Shown in pieces: positions 1 to 6,668 of a stretch of 16,501 bases of DNA (the stretch's first letter is position 1; each line of letters begins with the position of its first letter). A program made the position numbers and the translations under genes. Source of the stretch: Bog-532 sp036495425 (GTDB taxonomy: Bacteria; Actinomycetota; Actinomycetes; Streptosporangiales; Streptosporangiaceae); the NCBI GenBank assembly GCA_036495425.1, contig DASXMW010000084.1:1-16501 (forward strand). The letters run 5' to 3'. Under the pieces are notes generated by a model. That model was not told the DNA's origin. It did not search any database and saw nothing but the letters and a program-made list of their open reading frames with translations.

Positions 1-173
1 CCCGGCCCGAGGGCACCGGGCTCGGCCTGTCACTGGCCCGGACCATGGCCGCGGCCGACGGCGGCCGGGTGGTCCTGGTCCGCCAGCGGCCACCGGTGTT
101 CGCGGTGTTCCTGCCCCGCAACCCGCCCGCCTCCCGCCGGCGGCCGCCGCCGGCCCGCAGCGGCCCGGCCTAG
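1..173 (+). CDS. Sensor histidine kinase, C-terminal fragment
   Basis: The reading frame is open from base 3 to the TAG at 171-173, giving 56 residues, and the gene begins outside the window. The visible part has the G2 box of a GHKL ATPase domain (RPEGTGLGLSLA), followed by the usual helix and strand (RTMAAADGGRVV) and the final strand (VFAVFLP). This is the end of the ATP-binding domain of a two-component sensor kinase, which phosphorylates a conserved histidine and passes the phosphate to a response regulator. After the domain there is only a short Pro/Arg/Ala-rich tail, so no further domain follows. The stimulus and partner cannot be judged because the sensor part is missing. Confidence 0.8.
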   Translation, partial: RPEGTGLGLSLARTMAAADGGRVVLVRQRPPVFAVFLPRNPPASRRRPPPARSGPA

Positions 174-329
174 GCTTGTTCCAGCTGGCCCGGGCCGCCC
201 GGCCCATTTATTTCCCGTGACCGGCCAGCACCCCGCCGTACTCCGGTCCCCGCTCCGGTACCGGCCAGCTTGGCGCCGCACCTCAATGGGCCAGACCAGC
301 CGCCCCGCGCGCAGGGCGCACCTCATTAG

Positions 330-385
330 CGGTGCAAAGGTAACTTTGCTCCGGCCATCACCGGTGTGAAGTTACCTTTGCACCG
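330..385. terminator. Nested inverted repeat, probable bidirectional terminator
   Basis: A perfect 17-bp inverted repeat (arms 330-346 and 369-385, starting CGGTGCAAAGGTAACTT) encloses a 22-base loop. It lies between the convergent ends of the kinase (173) and the permease (430), where a terminator for both strands is expected. The left arm region is itself palindromic (GCAAAG at 334-339, CTTTGC at 344-349), and the loop contains the 8-bp palindrome CACCGGTG (359-366), so alternative folds exist. The arms are AT-richer than the surroundings. There is no clear U-tract. The rest of 174-429 shows no gene. Confidence 0.55.
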
Positions 386-429
386 GTTGGTCGCCGTACC
401 GGCCATCCCCGAGCCGACGCGGGTTGGCC

Positions 430-1878
430 CTACGCGGTCACCGCCGTGGGCGCCCGCCGGTCGGTGATCGCGTGCCAGCCCAGGTAGATCACCGCGGTCA
501 GCAGGAAGCCCACCTCGAAGGTGAGGTCGCCCGCCGCGCCCACGTGCTTGGGCACGACGCCGATGTACTCGGTCTGGTTCGAGAAGAAGATGATCGACAC
601 CACCACGCCGGTCAGCATGGCCACCGGCCCGGCCCAGTTCGTGTACCTCTTGTCGAACAGGAGCGGTTCCAGCTCGGCCACCGGCTGGCGGGCCCGCCGC
701 ACCCGGTCGCAGAACATCACGGCCAGCCAGGGCGCGATCCAGTAGGCGATGATCAGCAGGAAGTTGTTGTACTTGGTCGCCGCGTCGTGCAGTCCGGTCA
801 GCGCGACCACGAAGCCGATCGCCCCGAACGCCAGGGCCACGATGGCCCGGCGCAGGGCCAGCGGCAGCTTGATGCCCAGGGCTACGAAGGACAGCGCGCC
901 CGAGTAGATGTTGAGCACGTTGGCCGAGATGCCGCCCAGGCAGATAGCCAGCAGGGTCAGGTCGGCCAGCGGGGTGGCCATCAGCCCGGTGAACGCGCCG
1001 GTCGGGTTGTCGCCCAGGGCCGCGCCCGGGCTGACCACGGTGGCCGCGGCCGCACCCACGGTCTCCAGCAGCGTGCAGGACAGGAACAGGCCCAGGAACG
1101 CCCACCAGGCCACCGCGGTCTTGTTCACGGTCGGCTTCATGTAGCGGGTGTAGTCCGAGGCGTACGGGTTCCAGCCGACCGCGTAGCCGAACGAGGCGCC
1201 CAGGGTGATCAGGAACGCGCCCGGGATCGTCTTGTGCGGCGCGCCCGGGTGGGCCTTGGACAGCACCACCACCGACGCGATGATGAAGATGATGGTCAGG
1301 ACCGGGAACGCGTACCGCTCGAACACGTGCACCAGGTTGTGGCCGAAGAAGGCCACGATCACCTGCAGCAGCACCACGATGACCAGGCACGCGGGCTTGG
1401 CCAGGTGGGTCAGCGTGTTGAGCGCGAACGTGGCGCTGACGCTGTTGACCGCGAACCAGCCGATCCCGGCCGTGATCGAGTTCAGCCCGGCCGGGAGCAC
1501 GTTGCCCCAGTAGCCGAAGCCGAGCCGGCTCAGCACCATCTGTGGCACCCCGAACACCGGCCCCTGCTGGGACAGCAGGCCCTGGCTGATGCCACCGAGG
1601 GCGCTGCCGACCACGATGGCCAGGACCGTCTGCCAGAAGCTCAGCCCGAAGGCGGCCACGCCCAGCACGCCCACGAAGATCGTGGCGAACTCCATGTTGG
1701 GCGAGACCCAGGTCCAGAACAGCTGCAGCGGCGTGCCGTGCCGCTCGTGCAGCGGGATGAACTCCGCGCCCCCGGGCTCGACGGCCACGACGCGGGTGCC
1801 GTACTCGCCCTCCCGGACGACCGCGCCCTTCGGCACGTCCTCGGTCACCACGGGGGTGTCAGGGTCGTTGATGGCCAC
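430..1878 (-). CDS. NCS1-family nucleobase:cation symporter (cytosine/purine/allantoin permease type)
   Basis: This is a polytopic inner-membrane transporter with about twelve hydrophobic segments. It resembles the nucleobase-cation-symport-1 family (PF02133), which imports purines, cytosine, allantoin, hydantoins or thiamine precursors with H+ or Na+. Family-like features include the first-helix region FWTWVSPNMEFATIFVG, the GLLSQQGPVFGVPQMVLSR loop and the central GYAVGWNPYASDYTRYM stretch. The substrate cannot be read from the sequence. The frame could extend to an ATG at 1962, but that start has no ribosome binding site. The GTG at 1876-1878 has GGAGGA just upstream and gives 482 residues with a soluble N-terminus of about 50, so I prefer it. 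The gene is divergent from purK-purE, which fits a role in purine supply, though that link is only positional. Confidence 0.85.
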   Translation of the reverse strand: MAINDPDTPVVTEDVPKGAVVREGEYGTRVVAVEPGGAEFIPLHERHGTPLQLFWTWVSPNMEFATIFVGVLGVAAFGLSFWQTVLAIVVGSALGGISQGLLSQQGPVFGVPQMVLSRLGFGYWGNVLPAGLNSITAGIGWFAVNSVSATFALNTLTHLAKPACLVIVVLLQVIVAFFGHNLVHVFERYAFPVLTIIFIIASVVVLSKAHPGAPHKTIPGAFLITLGASFGYAVGWNPYASDYTRYMKPTVNKTAVAWWAFLGLFLSCTLLETVGAAAATVVSPGAALGDNPTGAFTGLMATPLADLTLLAICLGGISANVLNIYSGALSFVALGIKLPLALRRAIVALAFGAIGFVVALTGLHDAATKYNNFLLIIAYWIAPWLAVMFCDRVRRARQPVAELEPLLFDKRYTNWAGPVAMLTGVVVSIIFFSNQTEYIGVVPKHVGAAGDLTFEVGFLLTAVIYLGWHAITDRRAPTAVTA

Positions 1879-1882
1879 AGGA

Positions 1883-1888
1883 TCCTCC
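1883..1888 (-). promoter_or_regulatory. Ribosome binding site that decides the permease start
   Basis: GGAGGA on the minus strand ends four bases before the GTG at 1878. No comparable purine-rich site precedes the longer ATG start at 1962. This favours a protein 28 residues shorter than the longest open frame. Confidence 0.6.
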
Positions 1889-1908
1889 GGCTCGCCGTAA
1901 ATGCGCTG

Positions 1909-1914
1909 ATCATA
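1909..1914 (-). promoter_or_regulatory. Possible -10 box for the permease gene
   Basis: TATGAT on the minus strand differs from TATAAT at one base. It would place the transcript start near 1902, giving a leader of about 24 bases that includes the GGAGGA site. No convincing -35 hexamer lies 16-18 bases upstream, so this is a weak call. It lies inside the frame if the ATG at 1962 were the start, which again favours the GTG start. Confidence 0.35.
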
Positions 1915-1996
1915 GGCTCTCGGGCGCGGAGAATCTGTATCAGGGAGGTTAAATTTGCGCATTGCGCCCGGTGTGCGGGCGGCCCTGCCCTGCTCA

Positions 1997-2002
1997 TAAG
2001 CT
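1997..2002 (+). promoter_or_regulatory. -10 box of purK, predicting a leaderless transcript
   Basis: TAAGCT matches the actinobacterial TANNNT -10 consensus. It is separated by exactly six bases from the GTG at 2009-2011, so transcription should start on the first base of the start codon. There is no Shine-Dalgarno sequence before the GTG. Leaderless messages of this layout are common in Actinobacteria. I see no recognisable -35 box. Confidence 0.5.
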
Positions 2003-2008
2003 ACGCCC

Positions 2009-3163
2009 GTGACAGATCAGCTGGATGAGCGCCCTGCGGTCGGCATGATCGGCGCGGGCCAGCTGGCCCGGATGACCTGCGCGGCCGCGACCGAGCTGGC
2101 CATCGGGTTCCGCCTGCTGGCCGACTCGGCCGGCGACAGCGCCGCCCGGGTCTGGCCGCACGTCCAGGTGGGCGACTACCGGTCCCTGGACGACCTGCGC
2201 GCGTTCGCGGCCGGCTGCGACGTGGTGACGTTCGACCACGAGCACGTGCCCCCGGCCCACCTGGCCGCGCTGGAGGAGGCCGGGGTGGTGCTCCGGCCCG
2301 GCCCGGCCGCGCTCCGCTTCGCCCAGGACAAGCTGGCCATGCGCGAGACCCTGACCGAGCTCGGCGTGCCCTGCCCGCGCTACGAGCCCGTCCGCGACCT
2401 GGCCACGGTGGAGAAGTTCGCCGAGCAGGCCGGCTGGCCGGTGGTGCTCAAGGCCGTCAGCGGCGGCTACGACGGCAAGGGCGTCTGGATCTGCGGCTCG
2501 CCCGCCGAAGCCGCCGAGGTGCTGGACCTGGGCCTGCCCCTGCTGGCCGAGGAGCACGTGCCGTTCGTCCGCGAGCTGGCCGCGCTGGTGGCCCGGTCCC
2601 CGCACCGGCAGGGCGCCGCCTACCCGGTGGTGCAGACCGTGCAGCGCGACGGCGTCTGCCGCGAGGTGATCGCCCCCGCGCCCGGCCTGGCCGAAGGCCT
2701 GGTCGCCGAGGCCCAGGCCATGGCCCTGCGCATCGCCAGCGCGCTCAAGGTCACCGGCCTGCTGGCCGTGGAGCTGTTCGAGACCGCGGACGGCCTGCTG
2801 GTCAACGAGCTGGCCATGCGCCCGCACAACACCGGCCACTGGACCATGGACGGCGCCGTCACCTCGCAGTTCGAGCAGCACCTGCGGGCCGTGCTCGACC
2901 TGCCGCTGGGCCACCCGGGCATGACCGCCCCCTGCGCGGTCATGGCCAACCTGCTCGGCGGCACCGACCCCGACGTGTTCGACAAGTACGTGCACGTGAT
3001 GGCGCTGGACCCGGGAGCCAAGGTGCACCTGTACGGCAAGGCCGTCCGCCCCGGCCGCAAGATCGGCCACGTCACCGTGCTCGGCGACGACCCCGAACAG
3101 CTGCGCGAGCGGGCCCGCCGGGCCGTGAGCTACCTGCGCTGGGGCCACGAGGACGGCGACTGA
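2009..3163 (+). CDS. purK: 5-(carboxyamino)imidazole ribonucleotide synthase (PurK)
   Basis: This ATP-grasp enzyme of de novo purine synthesis converts AIR, ATP and bicarbonate to N5-CAIR in the cytosol. The 384-residue length is normal. The preATP-grasp nucleotide fold begins with MIGAGQLARM (13-22). The central ATP-grasp part has QDKLAMRE (106-113) and the glycine-rich SGGYDGKGVW (151-160). The C-terminal catalytic signature NELAMRPHNTGHWTMDG (266-282) is followed by TSQFEQHLRA. The GTG start is chosen because a TANNNT box lies six bases upstream. The stop overlaps the ATG of purE by one base (TGATG), so the two are translationally coupled, matching their consecutive reactions. Confidence 0.96.
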   Translation: MTDQLDERPAVGMIGAGQLARMTCAAATELAIGFRLLADSAGDSAARVWPHVQVGDYRSLDDLRAFAAGCDVVTFDHEHVPPAHLAALEEAGVVLRPGPAALRFAQDKLAMRETLTELGVPCPRYEPVRDLATVEKFAEQAGWPVVLKAVSGGYDGKGVWICGSPAEAAEVLDLGLPLLAEEHVPFVRELAALVARSPHRQGAAYPVVQTVQRDGVCREVIAPAPGLAEGLVAEAQAMALRIASALKVTGLLAVELFETADGLLVNELAMRPHNTGHWTMDGAVTSQFEQHLRAVLDLPLGHPGMTAPCAVMANLLGGTDPDVFDKYVHVMALDPGAKVHLYGKAVRPGRKIGHVTVLGDDPEQLRERARRAVSYLRWGHEDGD

Positions 3164-3693
3164 TGGGCGCCGCGGCGCCGGCCGCCCCGCTGGTGGGCGT
3201 GGTCATGGGCAGCGACTCGGACTGGCCGGTGATGCGGGCCGCCGCCGATGCGCTGGCCGAGTTCGAGGTGACCTACGAGGCCGACGTGGTGTCGGCCCAC
3301 CGGATGCCCCGGGAGATGGTCGACTACGGCGGCCGCGCCGCCGAGCGCGGCCTGCGGGTCATCATCGCCGGCGCGGGCGGCGCCGCCCACCTGCCCGGCA
3401 TGCTGGCCGCGGTCACCCCGCTGCCGGTGATCGGGGTGCCGGTGCCGCTGAAGCACCTGGACGGGATGGACTCGCTGCTGTCGATCGTGCAGATGCCGGC
3501 CGGGGTGCCGGTGGCCACGGTGTCCATCGGCGGGGCCCGCAACGCCGGCCTGCTCGCGGTCCGCATCCTGGCCGCCGCCGACCCCGGCCTGCGCCAGCGG
3601 ATGACCGACTTCCAGGGTCAGCTGGCCGCCACCGCCCGGGCCAAGGGTGAGGCCCTGCGGGCTCAGCGGTCCGCCGACGCCGACGGGGACTGA
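3163..3693 (+). CDS. purE: N5-carboxyaminoimidazole ribonucleotide mutase (PurE, class I)
   Basis: PurE moves the carboxyl group of N5-CAIR to C4, giving CAIR, and so uses the product of PurK directly. The 176-residue protein has the class I motifs: GSDSDWPVM (16-24), SAHR (44-47), the AGAGGAAHLPGM loop (69-80), PLKHLDGMDSLLSIVQMP (95-112) and GGARNAGLLAVRIL. Presence of a PurK partner is the expected context for a class I mutase. Its ATG overlaps the purK stop. Its last 31 bases overlap the end of the convergent TetR gene. That C-terminal stretch (QRSADADGD) is beyond the conserved fold, so the overlap costs little. Confidence 0.96.
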   Translation: MGAAAPAAPLVGVVMGSDSDWPVMRAAADALAEFEVTYEADVVSAHRMPREMVDYGGRAAERGLRVIIAGAGGAAHLPGMLAAVTPLPVIGVPVPLKHLDGMDSLLSIVQMPAGVPVATVSIGGARNAGLLAVRILAAADPGLRQRMTDFQGQLAATARAKGEALRAQRSADADGD

Positions 3694-4298
3694 ACCGGAG
3701 CCGGGGCCTGACGCCGCAGGCCGCCGAGGGCCTCGCCCAGCGCGGTCTCCAGGTAGCCGATCTCGCCGGTGGCCATCAGCAGGGTGGCCCCGCCCGCAAC
3801 CGTGGTCAGGATCGCGGTCGCCGCGTCGTCCACGTCGGTGCCGGGGTCGATCTCCCCGGCCGCGATCAGGGCTCGCACCCCGTCGGCCAGGTACGCCTGC
3901 CAGCGCGCGTACAGCTCGGTGACCACGGTCCGGGTGGCCGGATCGGCCAGGCCGAGCTGGGACGTGAGGGCCGACAGCGGGCAGCCCGGACCCTGGGCCC
4001 GGTACTTCTCGATGACCCGGTCCCGCCAGCGCAGCCAGGCCGCCCAGCTGGTCAGGTCGCCCAGCATGGGCTGCTGGTCGTCCAGCACCTGCTCGGCCTC
4101 GTACCGGGCCACCGCCAGCAGCAGGTCGGACTTGCCGTCCGGGAAGTAGTGGAACAGCTGGCTCTTGCTGGTCGCCGTGGTCACGCGGATGTCGTCCAGG
4201 CTCACGTTGGCCGGGCCCCGGTCGCGCACCAGCGCGGCCGCGCCGGCCACGATGCGCTGCCGGGTGGCCGTCCCCTTGGGCGTCAGCACGCGCTCCAT
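3663..4298 (-). CDS. TetR-family transcriptional repressor (LmrA/YxaF-like)
   Basis: This 211-residue regulator has a TetR-type N-terminal helix-turn-helix (about residues 12-58) ending in the family signature TSKSQLFHYFPDGKSDLL. The ligand-binding domain carries GPGCPLSALTSQLG (103-116), a pattern I associate with the LmrA/YxaF branch of TetR repressors. It probably represses both itself and the divergent dehydrogenase through the paired palindromes at 4325-4373. The frame stays open upstream to 4664, but that part lies over the dehydrogenase gene and is antisense noise. The ATG at 4296-4298 is the first start that keeps only the TetR domain. An AGGAGA (minus strand, 4315-4320) lies 16 bases before it, which is rather far. 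The ligand is unknown; substrates of the dehydrogenase are a reasonable guess. Confidence 0.88.
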   Translation of the reverse strand: MERVLTPKGTATRQRIVAGAAALVRDRGPANVSLDDIRVTTATSKSQLFHYFPDGKSDLLLAVARYEAEQVLDDQQPMLGDLTSWAAWLRWRDRVIEKYRAQGPGCPLSALTSQLGLADPATRTVVTELYARWQAYLADGVRALIAAGEIDPGTDVDDAATAILTTVAGGATLLMATGEIGYLETALGEALGGLRRQAPAPVQSPSASADR

Positions 4299-4324
4299 CT
4301 GGCTTACCGTACGCTCTCCTAGAG

Positions 4325-4340
4325 TGGACTTGACGGTCCA
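4325..4340. promoter_or_regulatory. TetR operator, upstream copy
   Basis: TGGACTTGACGGTCCA is an imperfect palindrome (TGGACT, four bases, GGTCCA). It matches the downstream copy at 4358-4373, with 33 bp between the start points, about three helical turns. It overlaps the -35 box (TTGACG, 4330-4335) of the dehydrogenase promoter and would also sit around the start of a leftward transcript for the repressor. Confidence 0.65.
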
Positions 4341-4358
4341 TTGTATCTCGGGCATAGT
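4330..4358 (+). promoter_or_regulatory. Promoter of the short-chain dehydrogenase
   Basis: TTGACG (4330-4335) is separated by 17 bp from CATAGT (4353-4358). This close match to the housekeeping consensus puts the transcript start at about 4365-4366, on the ATG of the dehydrogenase, so the message is predicted to be leaderless. Both hexamers are touched by a palindromic operator. Confidence 0.6.
4340..4345 (-). promoter_or_regulatory. Possible -10 box of the tetR gene
   Basis: TACAAT on the minus strand has one mismatch to TATAAT. It would start a leftward transcript near 4333, inside the upstream operator, with a leader of about 35 bases before the ATG at 4298. No good -35 box is visible. 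It would make the repressor self-regulating. Confidence 0.4.
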
Positions 4359-4373
4359 GGACCGTATGGTCCA
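4358..4373. promoter_or_regulatory. TetR operator, downstream copy
   Basis: TGGACCGTATGGTCCA has perfect 6-bp arms around GTAT. It begins at the last base of the -10 box and contains the dehydrogenase ATG (4366-4368). A bound repressor dimer would cover the transcription start. The consensus with the upstream copy is TGGACY-N4-GGTCCA. Confidence 0.7.
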
Positions 4374-5145
4374 AACATCGGCTGGCCGTCTGGCCGGCAA
4401 GACCGCCCTGGTCACCGGGGCGACGAGCAACATCGGCCGGGCGGTCGCGCTGGTCTTCGCGGCCGAGGGCGCCCACGTGGTGGTGTCCGGCCGTAGTCCC
4501 GGCCGCGGCGCCGCCGTGGTCAAGGAGATCGAGGCGGCCGGCGGCCGCGCCCACTTCGTCCCCGCCGACCTGGACGGCAGCGCCGGCCGCAGCCGCGAGC
4601 TGGCCGAGCTGACCACCACCGTCCTCGGCGGGCGCATCGACATCCTGGTCAACAACGCCGGCATCTACCCCGGCGCCGACACCCCGGCCACCGACGAGGC
4701 CACCTTCGACCAGGTGTACGCGGTCAACGTCAAGGCCCCGTTCTTCCTGGTCGCCGCGGTGGCCCCGGCCATGGCCGCGGCGGGCGGCGGGGTCATCATC
4801 AACCTCGGCTCATGGATCGCCCGCCTCGGCATCCCGGTCGGCGCGCTGTACAGCTCGAGCAAGGGCGCGATGGAGACCCTGACCCGGGCCTGGGCCGCCG
4901 AGTTCGGGCCGTCCGGCGTGCGGGTCAACGCCGTCTCGCCCGGGGTCGTGCACGAGCCGGCCCCGGAGACGCTGCCGGGCGACACGATGATGCGGGGCAC
5001 CCCGGCCGGGCGGCCCGGCACCCCCGACGCCATCGCCCACGCCGCCGTCTGGCTGGCCAGCGACGAGGCCGCCTTCGTACAGGGCTCAGTGATCGACGTC
5101 GACGGCGGCCGCACCGGCGTCGCCGTCCTGGCCGGCGCCGGCTGA
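4366..5145 (+). CDS. Short-chain dehydrogenase/reductase (SDR family, NAD(P)-dependent)
   Basis: This is a classical SDR of 259 residues with a Rossmann fold. The cofactor loop is TGATSNIG (17-24), followed by NNAG (96-99), Asn121, Ser149, and the YSSSK pair Tyr162/Lys166, so the catalytic Asn-Ser-Tyr-Lys set is complete. The C-terminus has NAVSPGVV and a final IDVDGG, as in 3-oxoacyl-ACP reductase-like members. In the TGxxxGxG motif the middle glycine is Asn22. SGRSP (41-45) after the second beta strand suggests NADPH preference. The substrate is unknown. The ATG at 4366 fits a leaderless start; an in-frame GTG at 4357 would add three residues. The gene is divergent from a TetR repressor that probably controls it. 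Confidence 0.9.
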   Translation: MVQTSAGRLAGKTALVTGATSNIGRAVALVFAAEGAHVVVSGRSPGRGAAVVKEIEAAGGRAHFVPADLDGSAGRSRELAELTTTVLGGRIDILVNNAGIYPGADTPATDEATFDQVYAVNVKAPFFLVAAVAPAMAAAGGGVIINLGSWIARLGIPVGALYSSSKGAMETLTRAWAAEFGPSGVRVNAVSPGVVHEPAPETLPGDTMMRGTPAGRPGTPDAIAHAAVWLASDEAAFVQGSVIDVDGGRTGVAVLAGAG

Positions 5146-5152
5146 CCGCCCC

Positions 5153-6505
5153 CTACGGTCGGCCGAGGGCGCGGTACGTCCAGGACGCGGCCCGCCACCG
5201 GTCGGCGTCCAGGGCGTTGCGGCCGTCCACGATGTTGCGCCGGGCCACCGCCTTGCCCAGCTCCTCCGGGTCGGCCTCGCGGAACTCCTGCCACTCGGTC
5301 AGCAGCAGGGTCACGTCGGCGGCGGTCACCGCCTCGATGGCCGAGCCCGCGTAGCCCAGCTCCGGGTGGGCCCGGCGCGCGTGGCCGAGCGCGGCCGGGT
5401 CGTACACGGTCACCGCGGCCCCCAGCCCGTGGATGGTGGCCGCCACGTCCAGCGCGGGCGAGTCCCGGATGTCGTCCGAGTCGGGCTTGAACGCCACCCC
5501 CAGCACGCCCACGGTCCGGCCGGTGAACGACCCGCCCGCCAGCTCGCGGGCCAGGTCGACCGTGCGGGCCCGGCGGCGCAGGTTGATGTCGTCCACCTGG
5601 CGCAGGAAGGCCAGGGCCGGCTCGACCCCCAGCTCCTCGGCCCGGGCCATGAAGGCCCGGATGTCCTTGGGCAGGCAGCCGCCGCCGAAGCCGAGGCCGG
5701 GCCGCAGGGCCGCCGCCCCGATCCGCGGGTCGTGGCCCAGCGCCTCGGACAGCATGGTCACGTCGGCGTGCGCGGCCTCGCACACCTCGGCCATGGCGTT
5801 GATGAACGAGATCTTGGTGGCCAGGAAGGCGTTGGCCGCCACCTTGACCAGCTCGGCGGTGGGCAGGTCGGTGACCAGGAACGGGGCCCCGGCCCCGATC
5901 GGCTCGGCGTAGACCTCGCGCAGGACCCGCTCGGCCCGCCCCGGGGCCGCCCCAGCCGGGCCCACCCCGGCCACGATCCGGTCCGGCCGCAGGGTGTCCT
6001 GCACCGCGTGCCCCTCGCGCAGGAACTCCGGGTTCCAGGCCAGCTCGACGTCCTCGCCCGCCGGGGCCAGCCCGGTCAGCCGGGCCGCCAGCCCCTCGGC
6101 CGTGCCCACCGGCACGGTGGACTTGCCCACCACCAGGCAGGGCCGGTCCAGCAGCGGGCCCAGCGCGTCGACGCAGCCGTGCACCTGAGACAGGTCGGCC
6201 GCGTTGGAGCCCGCCTGCTGCGGCGTGCCTACACAGATGAAGTGCACATCACCGAAGGCGGCGGCGTCCGCGTACGAGGTGGTGAACGACAGCCGCCCCG
6301 ACTTCAGCCCGGACTGCAGCAACGGCTCCAGGTCCGGCTCGTAGAACGGCAGCTCACCCCGGTTCAGCGCATCGACCCGCACCGGGTTCACGTCCACCCC
6401 GAGCACCTCGAACCCCAGCTCGGCCAGGCACGCCGCGTGCGCCGTCCCCAGGTAGCCGGCGCCGAGCACGGTGATGCGGTGCTGGGCGGCATTCTCTGTG
6501 GTCAC
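5153..6505 (-). CDS. ugd: UDP-glucose 6-dehydrogenase
   Basis: The enzyme oxidises UDP-glucose to UDP-glucuronate with two NAD+, feeding capsule, exopolysaccharide or glycolipid synthesis. The 450-residue protein shows the N-terminal NAD fold (VLGAGYLGTAHA, 13-24), VGTP (92-95), GKSTVPVGT (127-135), NPEFLREG (158-165), the linker helix with Lys221 in ELVKVAANAFLATKISFINA, the active-site loop GFGGGCLPKD with Cys277, and the C-terminal UDP-binding domain with FKPDSDDIRDSP (339-350). GDP-mannose dehydrogenase is a relative, but the overall pattern fits UGD better. The start is a GTG with AGGAGA five bases upstream (6511-6516, minus strand). The gene stands alone, seven bases from the convergent SDR, with no polysaccharide genes nearby. 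Confidence 0.92.
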   Translation of the reverse strand: MTTENAAQHRITVLGAGYLGTAHAACLAELGFEVLGVDVNPVRVDALNRGELPFYEPDLEPLLQSGLKSGRLSFTTSYADAAAFGDVHFICVGTPQQAGSNAADLSQVHGCVDALGPLLDRPCLVVGKSTVPVGTAEGLAARLTGLAPAGEDVELAWNPEFLREGHAVQDTLRPDRIVAGVGPAGAAPGRAERVLREVYAEPIGAGAPFLVTDLPTAELVKVAANAFLATKISFINAMAEVCEAAHADVTMLSEALGHDPRIGAAALRPGLGFGGGCLPKDIRAFMARAEELGVEPALAFLRQVDDINLRRRARTVDLARELAGGSFTGRTVGVLGVAFKPDSDDIRDSPALDVAATIHGLGAAVTVYDPAALGHARRAHPELGYAGSAIEAVTAADVTLLLTEWQEFREADPEELGKAVARRNIVDGRNALDADRWRAASWTYRALGRP

Positions 6506-6542
6506 GGCGTTCTCCTACCCGGATCAGTCGGCACGATCAGGA

Positions 6543-6548
6543 ACATTA
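6543..6548 (-). promoter_or_regulatory. Possible -10 box of ugd
   Basis: TAATGT on the minus strand fits TANNNT and would start transcription near 6536, about 31 bases before the GTG of ugd, leaving room for the AGGAGA site. I see no clear -35 box. The call is weak. Confidence 0.3.
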
Positions 6549-6605
6549 GCTCCGATTTTCCGGAGGCAGGTCGGGCCGGTGCTGTCGTTTCCCCCGATCT
6601 GAGCT

Positions 6606-6629
6606 GTTTTTTCCTGGCCAGGAGGGTAG
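6606..6629 (+). promoter_or_regulatory. SigB/SigF-like stress promoter of the membrane-protein operon
   Basis: GTTT (6606-6609), a 14-base spacer and GGGTAG (6624-6629) match the actinobacterial general-stress sigma consensus (GTTT, 14-16 bases, GGGTAT/C) in all but the last base. The predicted start is about 30 bases before the ATG at 6669. The spacer holds the perfect 12-bp palindrome TCCTGGCCAGGA (6612-6623), which could be an operator or chance. Proteins of the kind encoded downstream are often assigned to stress regulons in streptomycetes, so motif and context agree. Confidence 0.5.
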
Positions 6630-6668
6630 CCCCTGTTCTCCGCGTGACCGCCAAGGAAGGAAGCCCGT

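Noticed and set aside
1879..2008. A riboswitch or purine-box between the permease and purK
   Set aside because: The purK side appears leaderless and the permease leader is only about 24 bases, leaving no room for an aptamer; no conserved aptamer pattern seen.
424..2028. Long plus-strand open frame opposite the permease
   Set aside because: The product is rich in Gln, His, Arg and Gly without motifs; the minus strand encodes an obvious twelve-segment transporter.
3163..3693. Class II PurE (direct CO2-using carboxylase)
   Set aside because: A PurK partner is present and overlapping, and the motifs match class I mutases.
4299..4664. N-terminal extension of the TetR frame by 122 residues
   Set aside because: It lies over the divergent SDR gene and the promoter region; the TetR domain starts right after the ATG at 4298.
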